Below, piece by piece: positions 31,166 to 42,326 of a DNA stretch of 64,000 bases. The notes under the pieces are model-generated. The model was not told the origin of the DNA. It saw nothing but the letters and a program-made list of their open reading frames with translations, and did no database searches. Numbering within the stretch: position 1 is the stretch's first letter; the number at the start of each line of letters is the position of its first letter. The position numbers and the translations under genes are program-made. Source of the DNA: Ceratodon purpureus (taxonomy: Eukaryota > Streptophyta > Bryopsida > Pseudoditrichales > Ditrichaceae); the NCBI GenBank assembly GCA_014871385.1, contig CM026422.1, positions 21,566,177 through 21,630,176 on the forward strand, in the 5' to 3' direction.

Positions 31166-31485
31166 GGACAATAACCGGATGGGATGGATCGGTAGTTGAG
31201 ACCGAGAGTCACCGGTTGCGTGGGAGCAGTGGCGGCATGGGGCGTCCTCCGGCGTCATGAAGGCGAGCGCGAGGGGGATGGATGCGCCGGTGGGGCCTCC
31301 ATCTGCGCGTGCCACCGTTTGCCCACTTACTCCTTCTCCGACTCCCACCTCAACACTCCTGCCAACACTTCCCAATTCATGACAATTGCGCAACCACGAC
31401 CAAGACAAGAGAGAATTCTACCAGGCTCACAGGAGGAGGGCTTTGTTTGCGGGGAATTGGGCGTTGATCGATCGATCCATCGGCC
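31166..31485 (+). promoter_or_regulatory. PEX11 proximal promoter and 5' leader
   Basis: This is a GC-richer stretch (GCGTGGGAGCAGTGGCGGC and CTCCGGCG blocks) between the minisatellite and the start codon at 31,486. The last 150 bp are purine-rich and probably transcribed. I see no clear TATA box. Confidence 0.4.
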
Positions 31486-32614
31486 ATGGCCAAGGAGGAG
31501 CGGCCGTTTCTAGACCACGTCGAGAGCTTCCTCGCGCGGAGAGACGGCGTCGACAAGGCGCTCAAGATCCTGCGCTACTCCACCAAGCTGATCCTCGCGT
31601 CGCCGATCGCGCCCCGGGATCCGGAGGTTTACGGGAAGCTCAAGGCGTTCGACGCCAGCGTTGGGAGTAGCAGGAAGGCATTTCGGTTGGGGAAGTTCAT
31701 CCAGGACGTGAATGTTTTGAAGAAGACCAACTTCGGGACCCGGGATGGGCTTCTGGAGCTTGTTGCTAGTGGGGGCGAAGGGTTTTACTTCTTCGTGGAG
31801 CAGTTCGTTTGGCTGGTATGAGAGTCGTTTCATGAGAGTCGTTGTTGTTTGAATTTTTTGCATTTTCACAGTTTCAGCATCTTCTGAATGTTGAATTTGA
31901 TGTTTCTTCACATGGTGCAATTTGTTTATGTATGATGATGAGTTTATGTAGAAATTTTCAGATTTTTGGGACGGATGGAGAATTTTGGTCTGATTTTTCA
32001 GAGTTTCAGAAGTGGGTTCTCATGAATGAACTCTTGGAAATGTGTCCATATCCAATAGCAACGATGTTTAGAATAATTTGAAACGGAATGGCTGTCATCT
32101 CTGTAATTAACTGAATTGCGAGGTTTGATCTATAAAATGTTGGAATTGGGAGCTATTGGTTATGGTGAGAGGTTTGTGGCATTATATGGTGTGAGGTTGA
32201 TAGAGATGGTGATGATGTTTTGGGCAGGTGAAAGCAGGGCTGATCGATAAGCGGCACTCGAAGCGGCTGACGAAGTTGAGTGCATGGGCGGAGTTTATAG
32301 GGTACTTCGGCAGTGTTGCGTTGAAGGTCATTCAGGTGTCGAGTATGATTGAGCAGGAAGCGAAGATGCTGCAGGGGATGCGGAAGAAGGCGGAAGGTGG
32401 GATTGGGCCTTTGATGGAGATCAAGGAGCTGCAAGCGTTGCAGGCGAAGCGTATGATGAAGACGCTGTCGATAGTGCAGGACTTTGCGGATAGTTTATTG
32501 GCTTTGACCGACATTCGAGAAACTAATGGAGTTCTAGACAATCCCTTTTTGCTTGCGTTTGCAGGCTTGTTGTCAGCTCTCATATCTACTCAGAAGAATT
32601 GGAAAGCCTGCTGA
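31486..32614 (+). CDS. PEX11: Peroxisomal membrane protein PEX11
   Basis: Two exons, 31486-31815 and 32228-32614, are joined at CTG|GTATG and GGCAG|GTGAAA. Together they encode 238 aa, the usual length of the plant PEX11C/D/E type. The protein acts in peroxisome elongation and proliferation at the peroxisomal membrane. Family features seen are the N-terminal region with DKALKILRYSTKLI, the segment SSRKAFRLGKFIQDVN (amphipathic helix region that remodels membranes), SAWAEFIGYFGSVALKV and the C-terminal hydrophobic segment NPFLLAFAGLLSALIST. The ATG sits in GCCATGG context (CGGCCATGGCC), a strong start. The 22-bp minisatellite directly upstream could affect its expression, but that is inference. 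Confidence 0.95.
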
Positions 32615-33679
32615 GCTGGAACTGAACATTTTGTCAAACAGGTATTGCTTGTGAGGTAATTGAGTCAGTCGACCCTTTTAGTTTCAGGTGAGGGTTGGCT
32701 GTTGGGGTAGAAAGACGCAAGTCTGATCAAGGGATTGTATAGTCCGCATCTCTGGGATTCTTCCAATAAAACTTGGTGCTGGCAGTTTCATTGCCGTGTC
32801 GTTCGAAGTTCGGGAATGCCTCGACAGGTGCTTCTCTACAAACATGAAAATTGATTTCTCACTATGAAGTGGCGTTCATGGTTTGCTTTGTTCATAGCGA
32901 GGTATTGTACGTTGTGAACTCCATTTTAGGGTTGGTTAGCATCTGTATTGGAACCTGGCTCCACGTTAAGAAAAACGGGAGTCGTTAGACATTAAAGGTT
33001 AATGTGTACAGAGTGCGTCTAGCTGCAACTGAAAAGACTTTGTACAGCAGCAATTTGTGACAACTTGTATCTATGCTTGTTGAATGTAAGAGTGCAAACT
33101 ACAAACTGGAAATTAGATTTCTATGTTCAAAGTGCTACTCGGCAAGACCCGCTACCCTTCAAAGACTTGATTGACACTGATTGTAGCAGCTCCCCGTGAT
33201 GCGAAACCGAGGATCTACTGATAATGTTCACCCTCATCATGTACAGTTATGCCTGCAAACAACCACAATAGATGCTTAGAAGTGCGCTTGATTTCCACGG
33301 TGATAGTAGCTTGCAATATGGCTTCTCATTAAAGGTAGCGTCCGTGAAAGCTCGTTCAGAGCCTACATAACAATGTAGATATGGAAACGGAACATAAAGA
33401 ATAAATGAGTTTAGCACTGACCTCTTGAGAATCAACTCTCAACCTCTGCAGCAGGCATGTCGTCACGGTTTCCACCAGATAGAATTGTCTTTTTGCAATT
33501 GCAATAACGAGACGCAGTTGGAAAATCTCCAACAAGAACGCTGAGGGCTGTGCTCAAACAGGCGGGTCATCTGGAAAACCAGAGACACAACCAACACCAC
33601 ATACTCCAATTGAACTTCATAGAGGTCCTTGGAATTACTTGCTCAAAAGCATGTGTAGAAAGACAGGTTGTCAGCAACT
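32615..33679. other. Convergent intergenic region: PEX11 3' UTR and downstream gene 3' UTR
   Basis: PEX11 (plus) and the DUF1279-like gene (minus) converge here. The stretch most likely holds both 3' untranslated regions. No ORF with coding character and no repeat were seen. Confidence 0.5.
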
Positions 33680-35049
33680 TCATCTGCCCAGCCGAGATAG
33701 GATCAGGAGTCCCACAGCTAAAATGCAGAGCACAATCAATACCATAACCAGAAAAAGAAGCGTTGTTGCTTCATCCTTCAATTTGAAAGTCTTCTGAGTC
33801 TTCTTCAACACTTTATCCATGAACGGGGCAAGAGCTGCAGCGCCAGCTACCCGCAACGGCCTCGTAAAATTGTTCCCGGTCCACATCGTCACCATTCCCT
33901 GACATCAGAAACTTAGATTCAAAAAGAAAAATCAACGTAGCTGCTTAACTTCGAAAGCTTCTCAATCAGAACCCTTAGAAGGCAGTGCAAGAACACAGAT
34001 ACTGCAATAAGCAAGCAAAAGCAACATCACAAATCAATCGCCATGCCACCATTTTACCTCTCAGTGAAGACCCGTCAGCTTGCAACCACTACAGAGTCAC
34101 ACAGAATTAAGCAAGCTCAAGTTCACAGAAGAGAACATCACTTACACCAAGACAAGCTTTCAGGTTGTTTGCAGGATTCTGCCCCGTACTCTTCTCAAAA
34201 GCCAGGAATGCCACATAAAACATTGTGGTATATGTTATGGCATTAAAAAGGCCATACGCGAGCAAACCCGCCCGGCCCAACTTCGCCACTTTCTCCTTCA
34301 ATTCTCCAGCATTCATCTGCGCAACAATTCGAATGTTAACAATTGAAACTGATCTAAACATGAACCTAGTAAAAACATAGGTCCTCCACCAAAACCCGGG
34401 ATTCCTACCCCTCCGGACTATCTCCAGCATGAGATTCTGAGCACAAAGTTCTCCAAACAACTTCATCAAAGAAATGTAACATAGACACACGTGAGATTTC
34501 ACAGTCGGCGAAAGATGTTGGCACCCAACCTCTTCTCAAGGTACTCATTGGCGCTTCTAGCAAAACGTACCTGCCAGAACTTCCAAACGGGTGCCGGCCT
34601 CTTGCCCACATTCTGTTCACAGAGAATCTCCACAAATAAGATGACCTAAACGGGTTCCAAAATCATCACACAGTACCCACATTGTAGAATTCTACAACTG
34701 CTCAAGACTAACTTCACTGTTTTTGGAACCCTAGAAATGTAATCCAAACATTCAAGCCAAAACTCTAACATCCTCCATGAATACGGTCACATTTTCTATT
34801 GAATTCATCAGCTGGTAACAACATCCCGATGATACTCACCTCCTCGACTTGCCCAACATCTGAAGCCTCATCCGAAGAAGGGGAGCCTCCTGCTGCAGCG
34901 ACCCAACCCCGCCTTCCTTTGCTCCATCCAACATGACAAGAAATTCTCTGAATCCGAATCAAATGCAAGCCAGCAGGAGACGGGCGACAAACTCCATTCC
35001 GTGACGCGATCAGGGAGATGGGCGTCGCAGAGAGCATCATGGTCGCCAT
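33680..35049 (-). CDS. DUF1279/FAM210-like membrane protein, probably plastid-targeted
   Basis: Reverse-strand exons: 34840-35049, 34571-34612, 34146-34316 and 33680-33898, giving 213 aa in frame. Residues 1 to about 45 resemble a transit peptide (MATMMLSATPISLIASRNG; Ser/Arg-rich, few acids). Then come a conserved-looking NVGKRPAPVWKFWQ, the DUF1279-type block MNAGELKEKVAKLGRAGLLA followed by a membrane segment (YTTMFYVAFLAFE), then MWTGNNFTRPLRVAGAAALA and a strong C-terminal membrane segment (LLFLVMVLIVLCILAVGLLI). Such proteins in plants are small organelle-membrane proteins of poorly known role. The boundary after KFWQ is uncertain: the frame continues with 23 coding-like residues (VRFARSANEYLEKRLG) before a stop, so a longer exon joined to another acceptor (for example after TTTAG or ACTAG near 34,350) is possible. 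Confidence 0.75.
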
Positions 35050-36573
35050 GGCTAAACCTACGATCGAAACTACCGAAACAGAACTTGCTTTGCTCGATGT
35101 TAAAGCTTTGTTCTCCGTCTTCGTCGTCGACGTTCATTCAACCTCAATCCTCGGTTGGACGAATGCCATCTTCTTTTCGTGCTCTTCAGGGTTTCAGTAC
35201 AAGGGTTTTGTTTCTGCAAAGTTTATCTTAGCGATGGCGAGCCTGAGTGTCATTAGGGATAAGTTATGAGGAGCCCAGATTAGCGTGATGGGCGAGGATT
35301 TCTTAATTTGGTTTTGGTGGGAGGGATCATTGCGTGTTGATTCAGCTGCATGCGAGTTGTGAATGAGCTGTTGTGCTGCGAGACATTCATTTTGGCGAGT
35401 CCGGTTGTTGCATAGCTTTGTATTTTGCTCGATGTTGCGCTTGTGAGCTTTGGTGGAATGTAGGATGGAGTGGGGTAGTTTGCATTTTGGAAGAAATTCG
35501 AATCGGCGCAGGATCTCTCGATAGGTAAACCTCCGAAATTCATTGAAGCTTTGCCTGTGCTGAATTATTCAGACTTGAGGCGGCTGCATGCTGGTGAGGC
35601 TGAGATAGCGAGTTGTGGTCAGAGAAGGGTCCAAATTTTTGATGTGTATTGTGTGCACATTGTCAGACCTGTCGCTCTATCAATCCTAAAATGGCTCCGC
35701 TTAGCTAATCATGCCTAAGTTGCCACAATGGTAAAACCTGCTTGCATTGAGATTAAGATGATTACATCTAATTGAGATTTTCATAAGGATTTCTTCAACC
35801 TCAGGAACATGTTACACAACTTTGCAGAGTCTTTGCATTATGAACTGGATGCGGCACTTAATTGCAAATCTAATTGACATGCTACTCGGCAGCATAAGTA
35901 ATCCGCGTAGCGCAATGTTCTAGCATGTTGCCAAAGCATGTGCATGCTGCTTGAGCATCCGATATATATATTTCGCTGGGCTGGTTGTTGTCAAACGCTC
36001 TGACGAGAGGTTGCTGATGAAAGATCTCTCCCAATTCGCAAACTCCGAAAAGCCACAAAGCTTTGTGATTGATCAGGTTGTCTACCAGAAAAGTCGTGCA
36101 TGATTAACAGTGTTCGAGTAATCTGCACAGCGTCAAAAGCATCATAGGCATGTTATAGTTTACTCAATGCCGTTTCACTTCGAAAATAGACAAACTTAAA
36201 AGCAGAAATGAGAATTAAAAAGTTTGCTTTCTAGAAGCTGAGAGCACATTGACTGTTTCTATTGGACTGGAATTCGAAATGCCTTCAAACAACCTCTAAA
36301 TGGAAGCAAAAGTAGTGATTGCACCATCCAAACCGAGTGCGAAATATGTGGTACAATACTTGGTCTTCGAATTCCTCAATGCATGCAAGGGCACTCGAGA
36401 CGAGGCACTCAAATGACGATCACGAAGTTAATCCAAAGTATCTGCAATGAGCTGGAAAAACTGAGTCCTAGAGGATGTGGTAATTCGAGCAAGAGAAATA
36501 CTTGAAAATAACTCGAGCAAGAGTGCACTGTACCTGAAAAGGAATAAGATGGCGTTGCACATTTGGAAATCCT
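35050..36573. other. Spacer with one copy of a dispersed repeat
   Basis: The left end is the promoter of the reverse-strand gene starting at 35,049. Positions about 35,385-35,550 are clearly related to 49,635-49,830 (shared CTCGATGTTGCGCTTGTG, AATTCGAA, CGCAGGAT and GGTAAACCTC in order). The remainder down to 36,573 is the 3' side of the HET-domain gene and shows no coding signal. Confidence 0.5.
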
Positions 36574-39500
36574 TTAACCAAGGAATATCAGTTTCCATTT
36601 TCGCTTAAGCGCAAGCCATTCCGAAAGTTCAACGTGTACGAGTCCCTGTCGGTATGCAACGCCATTTTTCGACTCAACGAGGATGACAGCTAAAAACTTT
36701 GACGAGGAGGGCACGCAGGGAGGCGGGGAAGAGTCTTTCCTTGAGTTGAGTCCGATGACAACGAACTCAACTAGCTCTGCATGACCTTCAGGAAATGATG
36801 GCTTCTGCAGCCATGATACTATGTGAATATCACCTAACTCGGCGGAAGAATTAGCAACATTATTACGAACGAGTAACTTGGCACTGCCATCTGATTCTAC
36901 TCCATCATGTCGGACGTGCAATATTGCAGTACTGCTCCAGAACAATAAGATATTTGATTGGTCAGCCTCCTGTACGAGAACACGATCTAGGCTTTTTGGA
37001 ATGTCCTCAAGGGTGACGATAGTCTCATCACCATCCTTCCTGACAGTCTCGTTTTGGTCGAGCCCATAAGTCTCATCACCATCCTTCCTGACAAGCATAC
37101 TAGAAAGTCTTGCGGTGGCATCTGTTTGTTTAGCACTGAGAAGCTTACCACCAAAGAAGTAGTAGAAGCTCAAATCTACTGTACTGGCATCTAGTGTGCC
37201 ATTGAAACAGACCTTACCTGGCCACCCAAGCCAAGACCAGCTTGGAAATGGGCAATTCTTTATCGGCTGACCCCACTCGGACGTCACTCGACATTTCTCC
37301 ACTCTTCTTTTAGGACTTATCTCCTTGCAGTACCATGTGAGCGCATTGCTCAGAAACCGTTTTGGTAGAGCCCATAAGAAAAGATGTCTACGTTTGGCAT
37401 GCCATTGAAAACCTTGGAGAATTCCTTCAAATGCATCACGACGATCCTTCTCAAATTTGAAACTTCTACCAGTATATTCCTCGACCATCTTTCGATACTT
37501 TCCTTCGAATCCGTCCTGCCAAGGAAGGCAGTAATCGTTATCACCAAAACAGTGACGATAAATTTTTCCAGGAGGCTTTTCCCAGAAGCCATCCTCACAC
37601 CATGAGGATGTCTGGCACTCCCAGTACACTTGCTCCTCCGTGAATATTAACGCCCTTGGAGAGAGAAGCTTCTCTTGGAAAGTCCAACCACGCTTACACC
37701 ACTGAGACTCTTTGAGATATCCATTGAAAGATGAATTTTTCACCCCTGACTGCTGTGGATCAAGAGTTCGCACCAATGATATTTTCTTGACATCGAACGT
37801 TACTTGTTCACGAGTTCGTGGCTTGTTAATACCAGGAAGACCTGCATCTGCAGAGTCCCCTGCAGCGGCAACAATTGTAAAGACGGCACAGCCAAAGATC
37901 ACGTCCATTTGTGGAATGAAATACCGTTCGTCCATTTCATCGCCTTGCACAATGCACAGACAATCGATCCATATGTATGCAAATCCAAGTCTTTTTGTCA
38001 ATTCAATGGCATCAGCAATGGTCCTGGGTAGCATCACTCTTCGCAGTGTTCCTGCTTGTTGGAAAAAAACTCGGTTCTCAGTGGTAAGCTTAGGCATTAT
38101 CTTTCGATGACGCTTGAAATTATACTCACCCCAGACATAGCTCAGTGCCGTATAACTTACGTCATTTTGAACATCTACAACACACATCCTCTCCACATCA
38201 ATGAGTCGAAGTCCATCCAAACCCATGAACTCACCCGTTTGATCCTTTATACACTGACCAGTTTTATCTTTGTAGGTCCCTTTCCCACAATGAGGATGCG
38301 GTCCCGGATTATTACAACAATCCCTTATCCATCGCTTGAAAAGACCAATATCAGCATACAAGGGCCTGACACGGCCGTGATATGCTTCCTCAGGTTGTGG
38401 ATTATAGGCACTGTCTTGAAGAGGTTTGCTGCATGCCTGAAATTCCAGTGTAACACAATAAGCTACACGCTCATATGTGAAAACCTTCAACGCGACCTTT
38501 ATGCGGGTGAGCTTGTTATCCGAGGAGTCCTTATCTTTCCCATGAAGCCTAACCATCTCATAACAAGCCTCGTTGCTATCATTCTGAAGATCAAAAGCCT
38601 GCATGTCAAATTTTCCACGGCTCCAATCATGAAAGGATTTGGCAACAACTCTGCAGAAAATACACTTCACATTTTGCAGGATATCTCGAATGGGTCGGTT
38701 TGTGCGTTCATTGTCATTCAATTTGACTCCAGCAGATTTTTGTGGCTTGTTGTAACCAACTGCTCCAAAATTGACAGACCCGCAGAAATCGCATAAAGTT
38801 TCCGATGTAGCGTCAAGAAGGAAGCCTTTCAGGAGAGCCGACATAGCCAGCTCTAGCTTCTCCTCGATTGAATCTTCAATTTTTGGGTAACAATGGTCAT
38901 CCTGCAGCTTGCTAACACCTGTGGCCGCTTGCACATGAGGGCCGGCCGCACCTATGGCCGCTAGCACATCGGTGAGCATGTTGTCCACCCTCGTGGAATA
39001 GCGAGCAGCTGTCCTGCACAGATAGGCAATAATGGGGTGGTGGCCAATGGAAACCAGATCATCCAACGTCTTCTTCCAGGCCTTTTGCGAGGATGAGCGG
39101 GTTAGAATAGAGTAGTAGTTGCTTGGGATACGGTGTTTTGATAAGAAAGAATGCCATTCCTCCGACATTTCCCCATCATTGAAGTGGAAGAGTCCTAGAG
39201 TCGAATCCAGCTTTACTTCGCGGTTTTGCCGCTTAAGCTGGGTATTTGAAACTGTGCCCACATAAACCTCCGCAGTCCATTCCGCGACCGGATTGGTGAA
39301 CGTCGTTGAAAATTCGTGAATGTCTTGCAGCGATGGCAGGCAAAGCACGTGCAACTTCTCACCCTTCTCCTTCGCATCCCCATAGACCTTAAGTAGAAGG
39401 TCTTGTCCGGATTTATGGACCTGAAGTCGAAGGTCTTGTCCCGATCCATGGTGCAGATGTTGAACCATCGTGGAATCACTCTCGATATATTCGACTATGC

Positions 39501-39999
39501 CACATATTTCCAACTGGCGGTCCAGTAATTGATCGATGCGCAGTTCATCAAGTTCAGGTCCCCGCTCACCGTCCCTTAGCGCCAGGTCAGTACTTCCATC
39601 CCGGCCACTTGCACAGCTACGTAGCCTGCCTTGTGCAACGGGAACATGAGACAGATCAAGGGAATTGAGCGCCGCCCTAGCTAACCGCGCCCTAGCTGAG
39701 CACGCCCGAGCCTGCTCGTGATATGCTGGCTTGTAGTCAAAAGAATTTTGGAATTTGGTGGTGGCCACAACGGCCTGCAGCGCTATAAAACCCAGCCGGT
39801 GCAATTCCTTGAGAATCACCAACATAGCCAGATCGTGGTGGTGTTCCCCCAAGTCCATGATAACCACAAGTGGCCGAGGCTTGTCGGGAGGAACGCCAGT
39901 GATCTTCTCATAAACCTCAAGTTCTTTCTCGGACCATCCCTTTGGAATCGTTCCGCTTGAGAAGAGAGAACTAAGATTTTTTCGGCTGCTCTCCGCCAT
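36574..39999 (-). CDS. Nucleoside-hydrolase-like plus HET-domain fusion protein
   Basis: A single uninterrupted frame of 1,141 codons on the reverse strand, intronless unlike every other complete gene here. Residues about 42-330 resemble the inosine-uridine nucleoside hydrolase fold: a beta strand with IMDLGEHHHDLAML at the metal-binding DxDPGxDD position, a second strand FIALQAVVATT, and the helix SARARLARAALNSLDLSHVP followed by VAQG. The metal-binding Asp set is mostly replaced by His, so catalysis is doubtful. Residues about 400-460 hold two CxxC pairs (CDFC, CIFC). Residues about 616-800 are a clear HET domain: YTALSYVWG, LPRTIADAIELTKRLGFAYI, WIDCLCIVQ, then RGWTFQEKLLSPRALIF. HET domains in fungi trigger incompatibility cell death and are related to TIR folds. 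No signal peptide or membrane segment is seen. The lack of introns and the HET domain would fit ancestral acquisition from a fungus, which is inference. It lies downstream of the NLR gene on the same strand. Confidence 0.88.
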   Translation of the reverse strand: MAESSRKNLSSLFSSGTIPKGWSEKELEVYEKITGVPPDKPRPLVVIMDLGEHHHDLAMLVILKELHRLGFIALQAVVATTKFQNSFDYKPAYHEQARACSARARLARAALNSLDLSHVPVAQGRLRSCASGRDGSTDLALRDGERGPELDELRIDQLLDRQLEICGIVEYIESDSTMVQHLHHGSGQDLRLQVHKSGQDLLLKVYGDAKEKGEKLHVLCLPSLQDIHEFSTTFTNPVAEWTAEVYVGTVSNTQLKRQNREVKLDSTLGLFHFNDGEMSEEWHSFLSKHRIPSNYYSILTRSSSQKAWKKTLDDLVSIGHHPIIAYLCRTAARYSTRVDNMLTDVLAAIGAAGPHVQAATGVSKLQDDHCYPKIEDSIEEKLELAMSALLKGFLLDATSETLCDFCGSVNFGAVGYNKPQKSAGVKLNDNERTNRPIRDILQNVKCIFCRVVAKSFHDWSRGKFDMQAFDLQNDSNEACYEMVRLHGKDKDSSDNKLTRIKVALKVFTYERVAYCVTLEFQACSKPLQDSAYNPQPEEAYHGRVRPLYADIGLFKRWIRDCCNNPGPHPHCGKGTYKDKTGQCIKDQTGEFMGLDGLRLIDVERMCVVDVQNDVSYTALSYVWGEYNFKRHRKIMPKLTTENRVFFQQAGTLRRVMLPRTIADAIELTKRLGFAYIWIDCLCIVQGDEMDERYFIPQMDVIFGCAVFTIVAAAGDSADAGLPGINKPRTREQVTFDVKKISLVRTLDPQQSGVKNSSFNGYLKESQWCKRGWTFQEKLLSPRALIFTEEQVYWECQTSSWCEDGFWEKPPGKIYRHCFGDNDYCLPWQDGFEGKYRKMVEEYTGRSFKFEKDRRDAFEGILQGFQWHAKRRHLFLWALPKRFLSNALTWYCKEISPKRRVEKCRVTSEWGQPIKNCPFPSWSWLGWPGKVCFNGTLDASTVDLSFYYFFGGKLLSAKQTDATARLSSMLVRKDGDETYGLDQNETVRKDGDETIVTLEDIPKSLDRVLVQEADQSNILLFWSSTAILHVRHDGVESDGSAKLLVRNNVANSSAELGDIHIVSWLQKPSFPEGHAELVEFVVIGLNSRKDSSPPPCVPSSSKFLAVILVESKNGVAYRQGLVHVELSEWLALKRKWKLIFLG

Positions 40000-42326
40000 T
40001 GCAACGGTAGGTCACGTCAAGCCCACACACAGCAATATGCCCCTGCAAGGAATATTGACTCAACTGCGTAACGCAGAGATAAGAAGAAAGACTGTCATAT
40101 CTGAGGACAAACGCCACGTCAAAATCACCTGCCAGCATACAAAGGATCCCACCAACTGTTTAAGCATTCCATCTATCAACGAAGTGATCATTCAAAAATA
40201 AAAACTCAGTCTGTTCAACAAACGTGATCACTGGACTGTTTAAGCACACGGGCTAAACCTGGACTCGGAATAAAATTAGAGCTTAAGGGAGGCGCTTCAG
40301 TACCTCTGGGCTCGAGGAAACACTTCTCAGCTGCAACTCCCAGTACACTTCAACAATCCAACACACAACGCTGCATCAGATGAGTACTGTAACTGGATGA
40401 CGAGAACCAGGGCAACTCCACAAGAGCAGCTCCGGCCTGAAGGCGATCCTCAAATGATCCGAGGCCGCTTGCAATATCACAACAGATTGCCTGCACACAC
40501 TAGGCCTAGTATCGTAAAGAGCCAATGCAGAGCTGATATCCTCGCCCGCCCACGATCTACAGTACACCATTGCACTAGTGCTGACTCGTCCTGAAGTACG
40601 TGATTCCTGGTTCCTTATCAAGTCCTCTCAGACACTGCAGCGAAGTCATAATTCACCACCTAATTTTCGTACATTACTGTAGGTCGTTGTGTGCATGATC
40701 TCATCCAGTTGCCTTGGATGCTCAGTGAACTGCTCAGTGATTCAACGATGATGCTGTAACATCATGATAGGTTTCTAAAAACTTGGCTGGTTCAGGGTCA
40801 CGTTCCAGTTGCAATAATATAAACTTCTACAAAAGTAGGGGTATGGTGCCGAGAATAATGGCAGTGATCAACATTGACGGTATCGGGCCCGCCTGCTTGT
40901 ATTAAGCTATAATTGAAGCGACTTACTCACAACTTGTGAATGTCTGTTCAACTACAGTAACTGTCCTTCGAAGCCAGGACAGGATGACTGTTTCAAAAGT
41001 GTGGTAAAAATCATACTTGTTGGGTTGATTGAAGGACGCTCTGCATCAAGGGATATTTATATGCCCTCCTCATATTGAGAGGGCATCTTCCTGAATAGAG
41101 AGTGATTTCTTCTGAAAGCTGTGATTGGTTGTGATTGGTTGAAATATTGGAGAAGCTGTTGGAAATTGGTTTCATAAATCACAAGAAGTTATTCTTGGGT
41201 CCTAGCTGTTTCAGAAATTTCCATGCAGATGAAGAAACTTGGAACGGGTTCAGGAAATCTGTTTCTCTAGTTTGACACAAGTGCACACATCATCAGCTTG
41301 TAGAATTGTCAAGAAAAGGAAAAATAGCTCCGGTAGTTCGCGAGCAGCTTACAAGCAAACAGCTCCTTGTTGGGAAGTGAAGATGATAAGCCCATCCTTG
41401 GGCATAGGTGGTTAAAGCAAGATCAGAGGTATTTCAACAAGCTCCGTACAGGGTAAATCAAATTGAACAAATCAAATATCCGATGAAGCAACACACAACA
41501 TGCTACCTATTGAACGCAGTGCACGGCCACAACCGAAGATCACCAACGTCGAAGCATTCGATCCCTTCCAAGTAAAACCAGTCTTGGTTTCCAATCGATT
41601 CACATGTTTCCAAGTCTTTCCTGAGCAAACCTGGAATCTGAGTATTCCAAAAAAAAAAGAAAAATTCATACAAGAACACCTGATCCTATCTTGCAGCTAC
41701 ACTGTCTACTTGGAAACCATGTTGGATATATCTCGTTAATTTGCTTCTTGGTCCACAATGCATTTCATGCTGCATGACATTGCAGACTATTCTGAATGCC
41801 CTTCGAACAACAAATGGATCGTAACAGCCCAAGAGTACTCTCCCGGCCAGAGTATATGCCTAGCCAATAGAAGCTCATGAAGAGCTGTAATGCAGCCTTG
41901 TCGTTTAAAGGTCTAGAAGCGGGACATAGAGCTCAGACCACCAGGAACAATACGACGACTCCTACATCCTTCTAAGCTGGAACCTGCGATGCTGAAGGAA
42001 CAAATCCAGGATCCAAAACTACTCGCAATGTAAGTTGCTGAAACACACTTGCACACCAGGAACAGGTAGAACAAATCCTCGCCACTTGGGATCGCCTGCG
42101 CCTAAGTGTTTGAGCCACCTCTCCAACTGTGAATGCCCTAAAACAATGTAGAATGAACTGAACTTCCACTTGAGCAGACTCCCCCGGGAAGCAGCATCGC
42201 AACAAGACCAAAGTGAAGCCAGAATGCTAAATGAGCAGATAAAAGTATGGTGTAAAGTCCTCCATTGAGTCATTTTGCAGAGGTCGTCTACCATAACAGG
42301 TCGGCTGGGTCACGGAAAGCAGGACT
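40000..42326. other. Intergenic region between the HET-fusion gene and the NLR gene
   Basis: This 2.3-kb stretch holds the promoter and leader of the HET-fusion gene and the 3' region of the NLR gene. A short hairpin, ATGCCCTC with GAGGGCAT and a loop of about 10 bases, lies at about 41,060-41,087. GTGATTGGTT is tandemly repeated at about 41,120-41,140 (inverted CCAAT-type boxes). No coding signal is seen. Confidence 0.5.

Noticed and set aside
38056-38796. 246-aa plus-strand frame
   Set aside because: Antisense shadow of the HET-domain coding region; no protein family resemblance.
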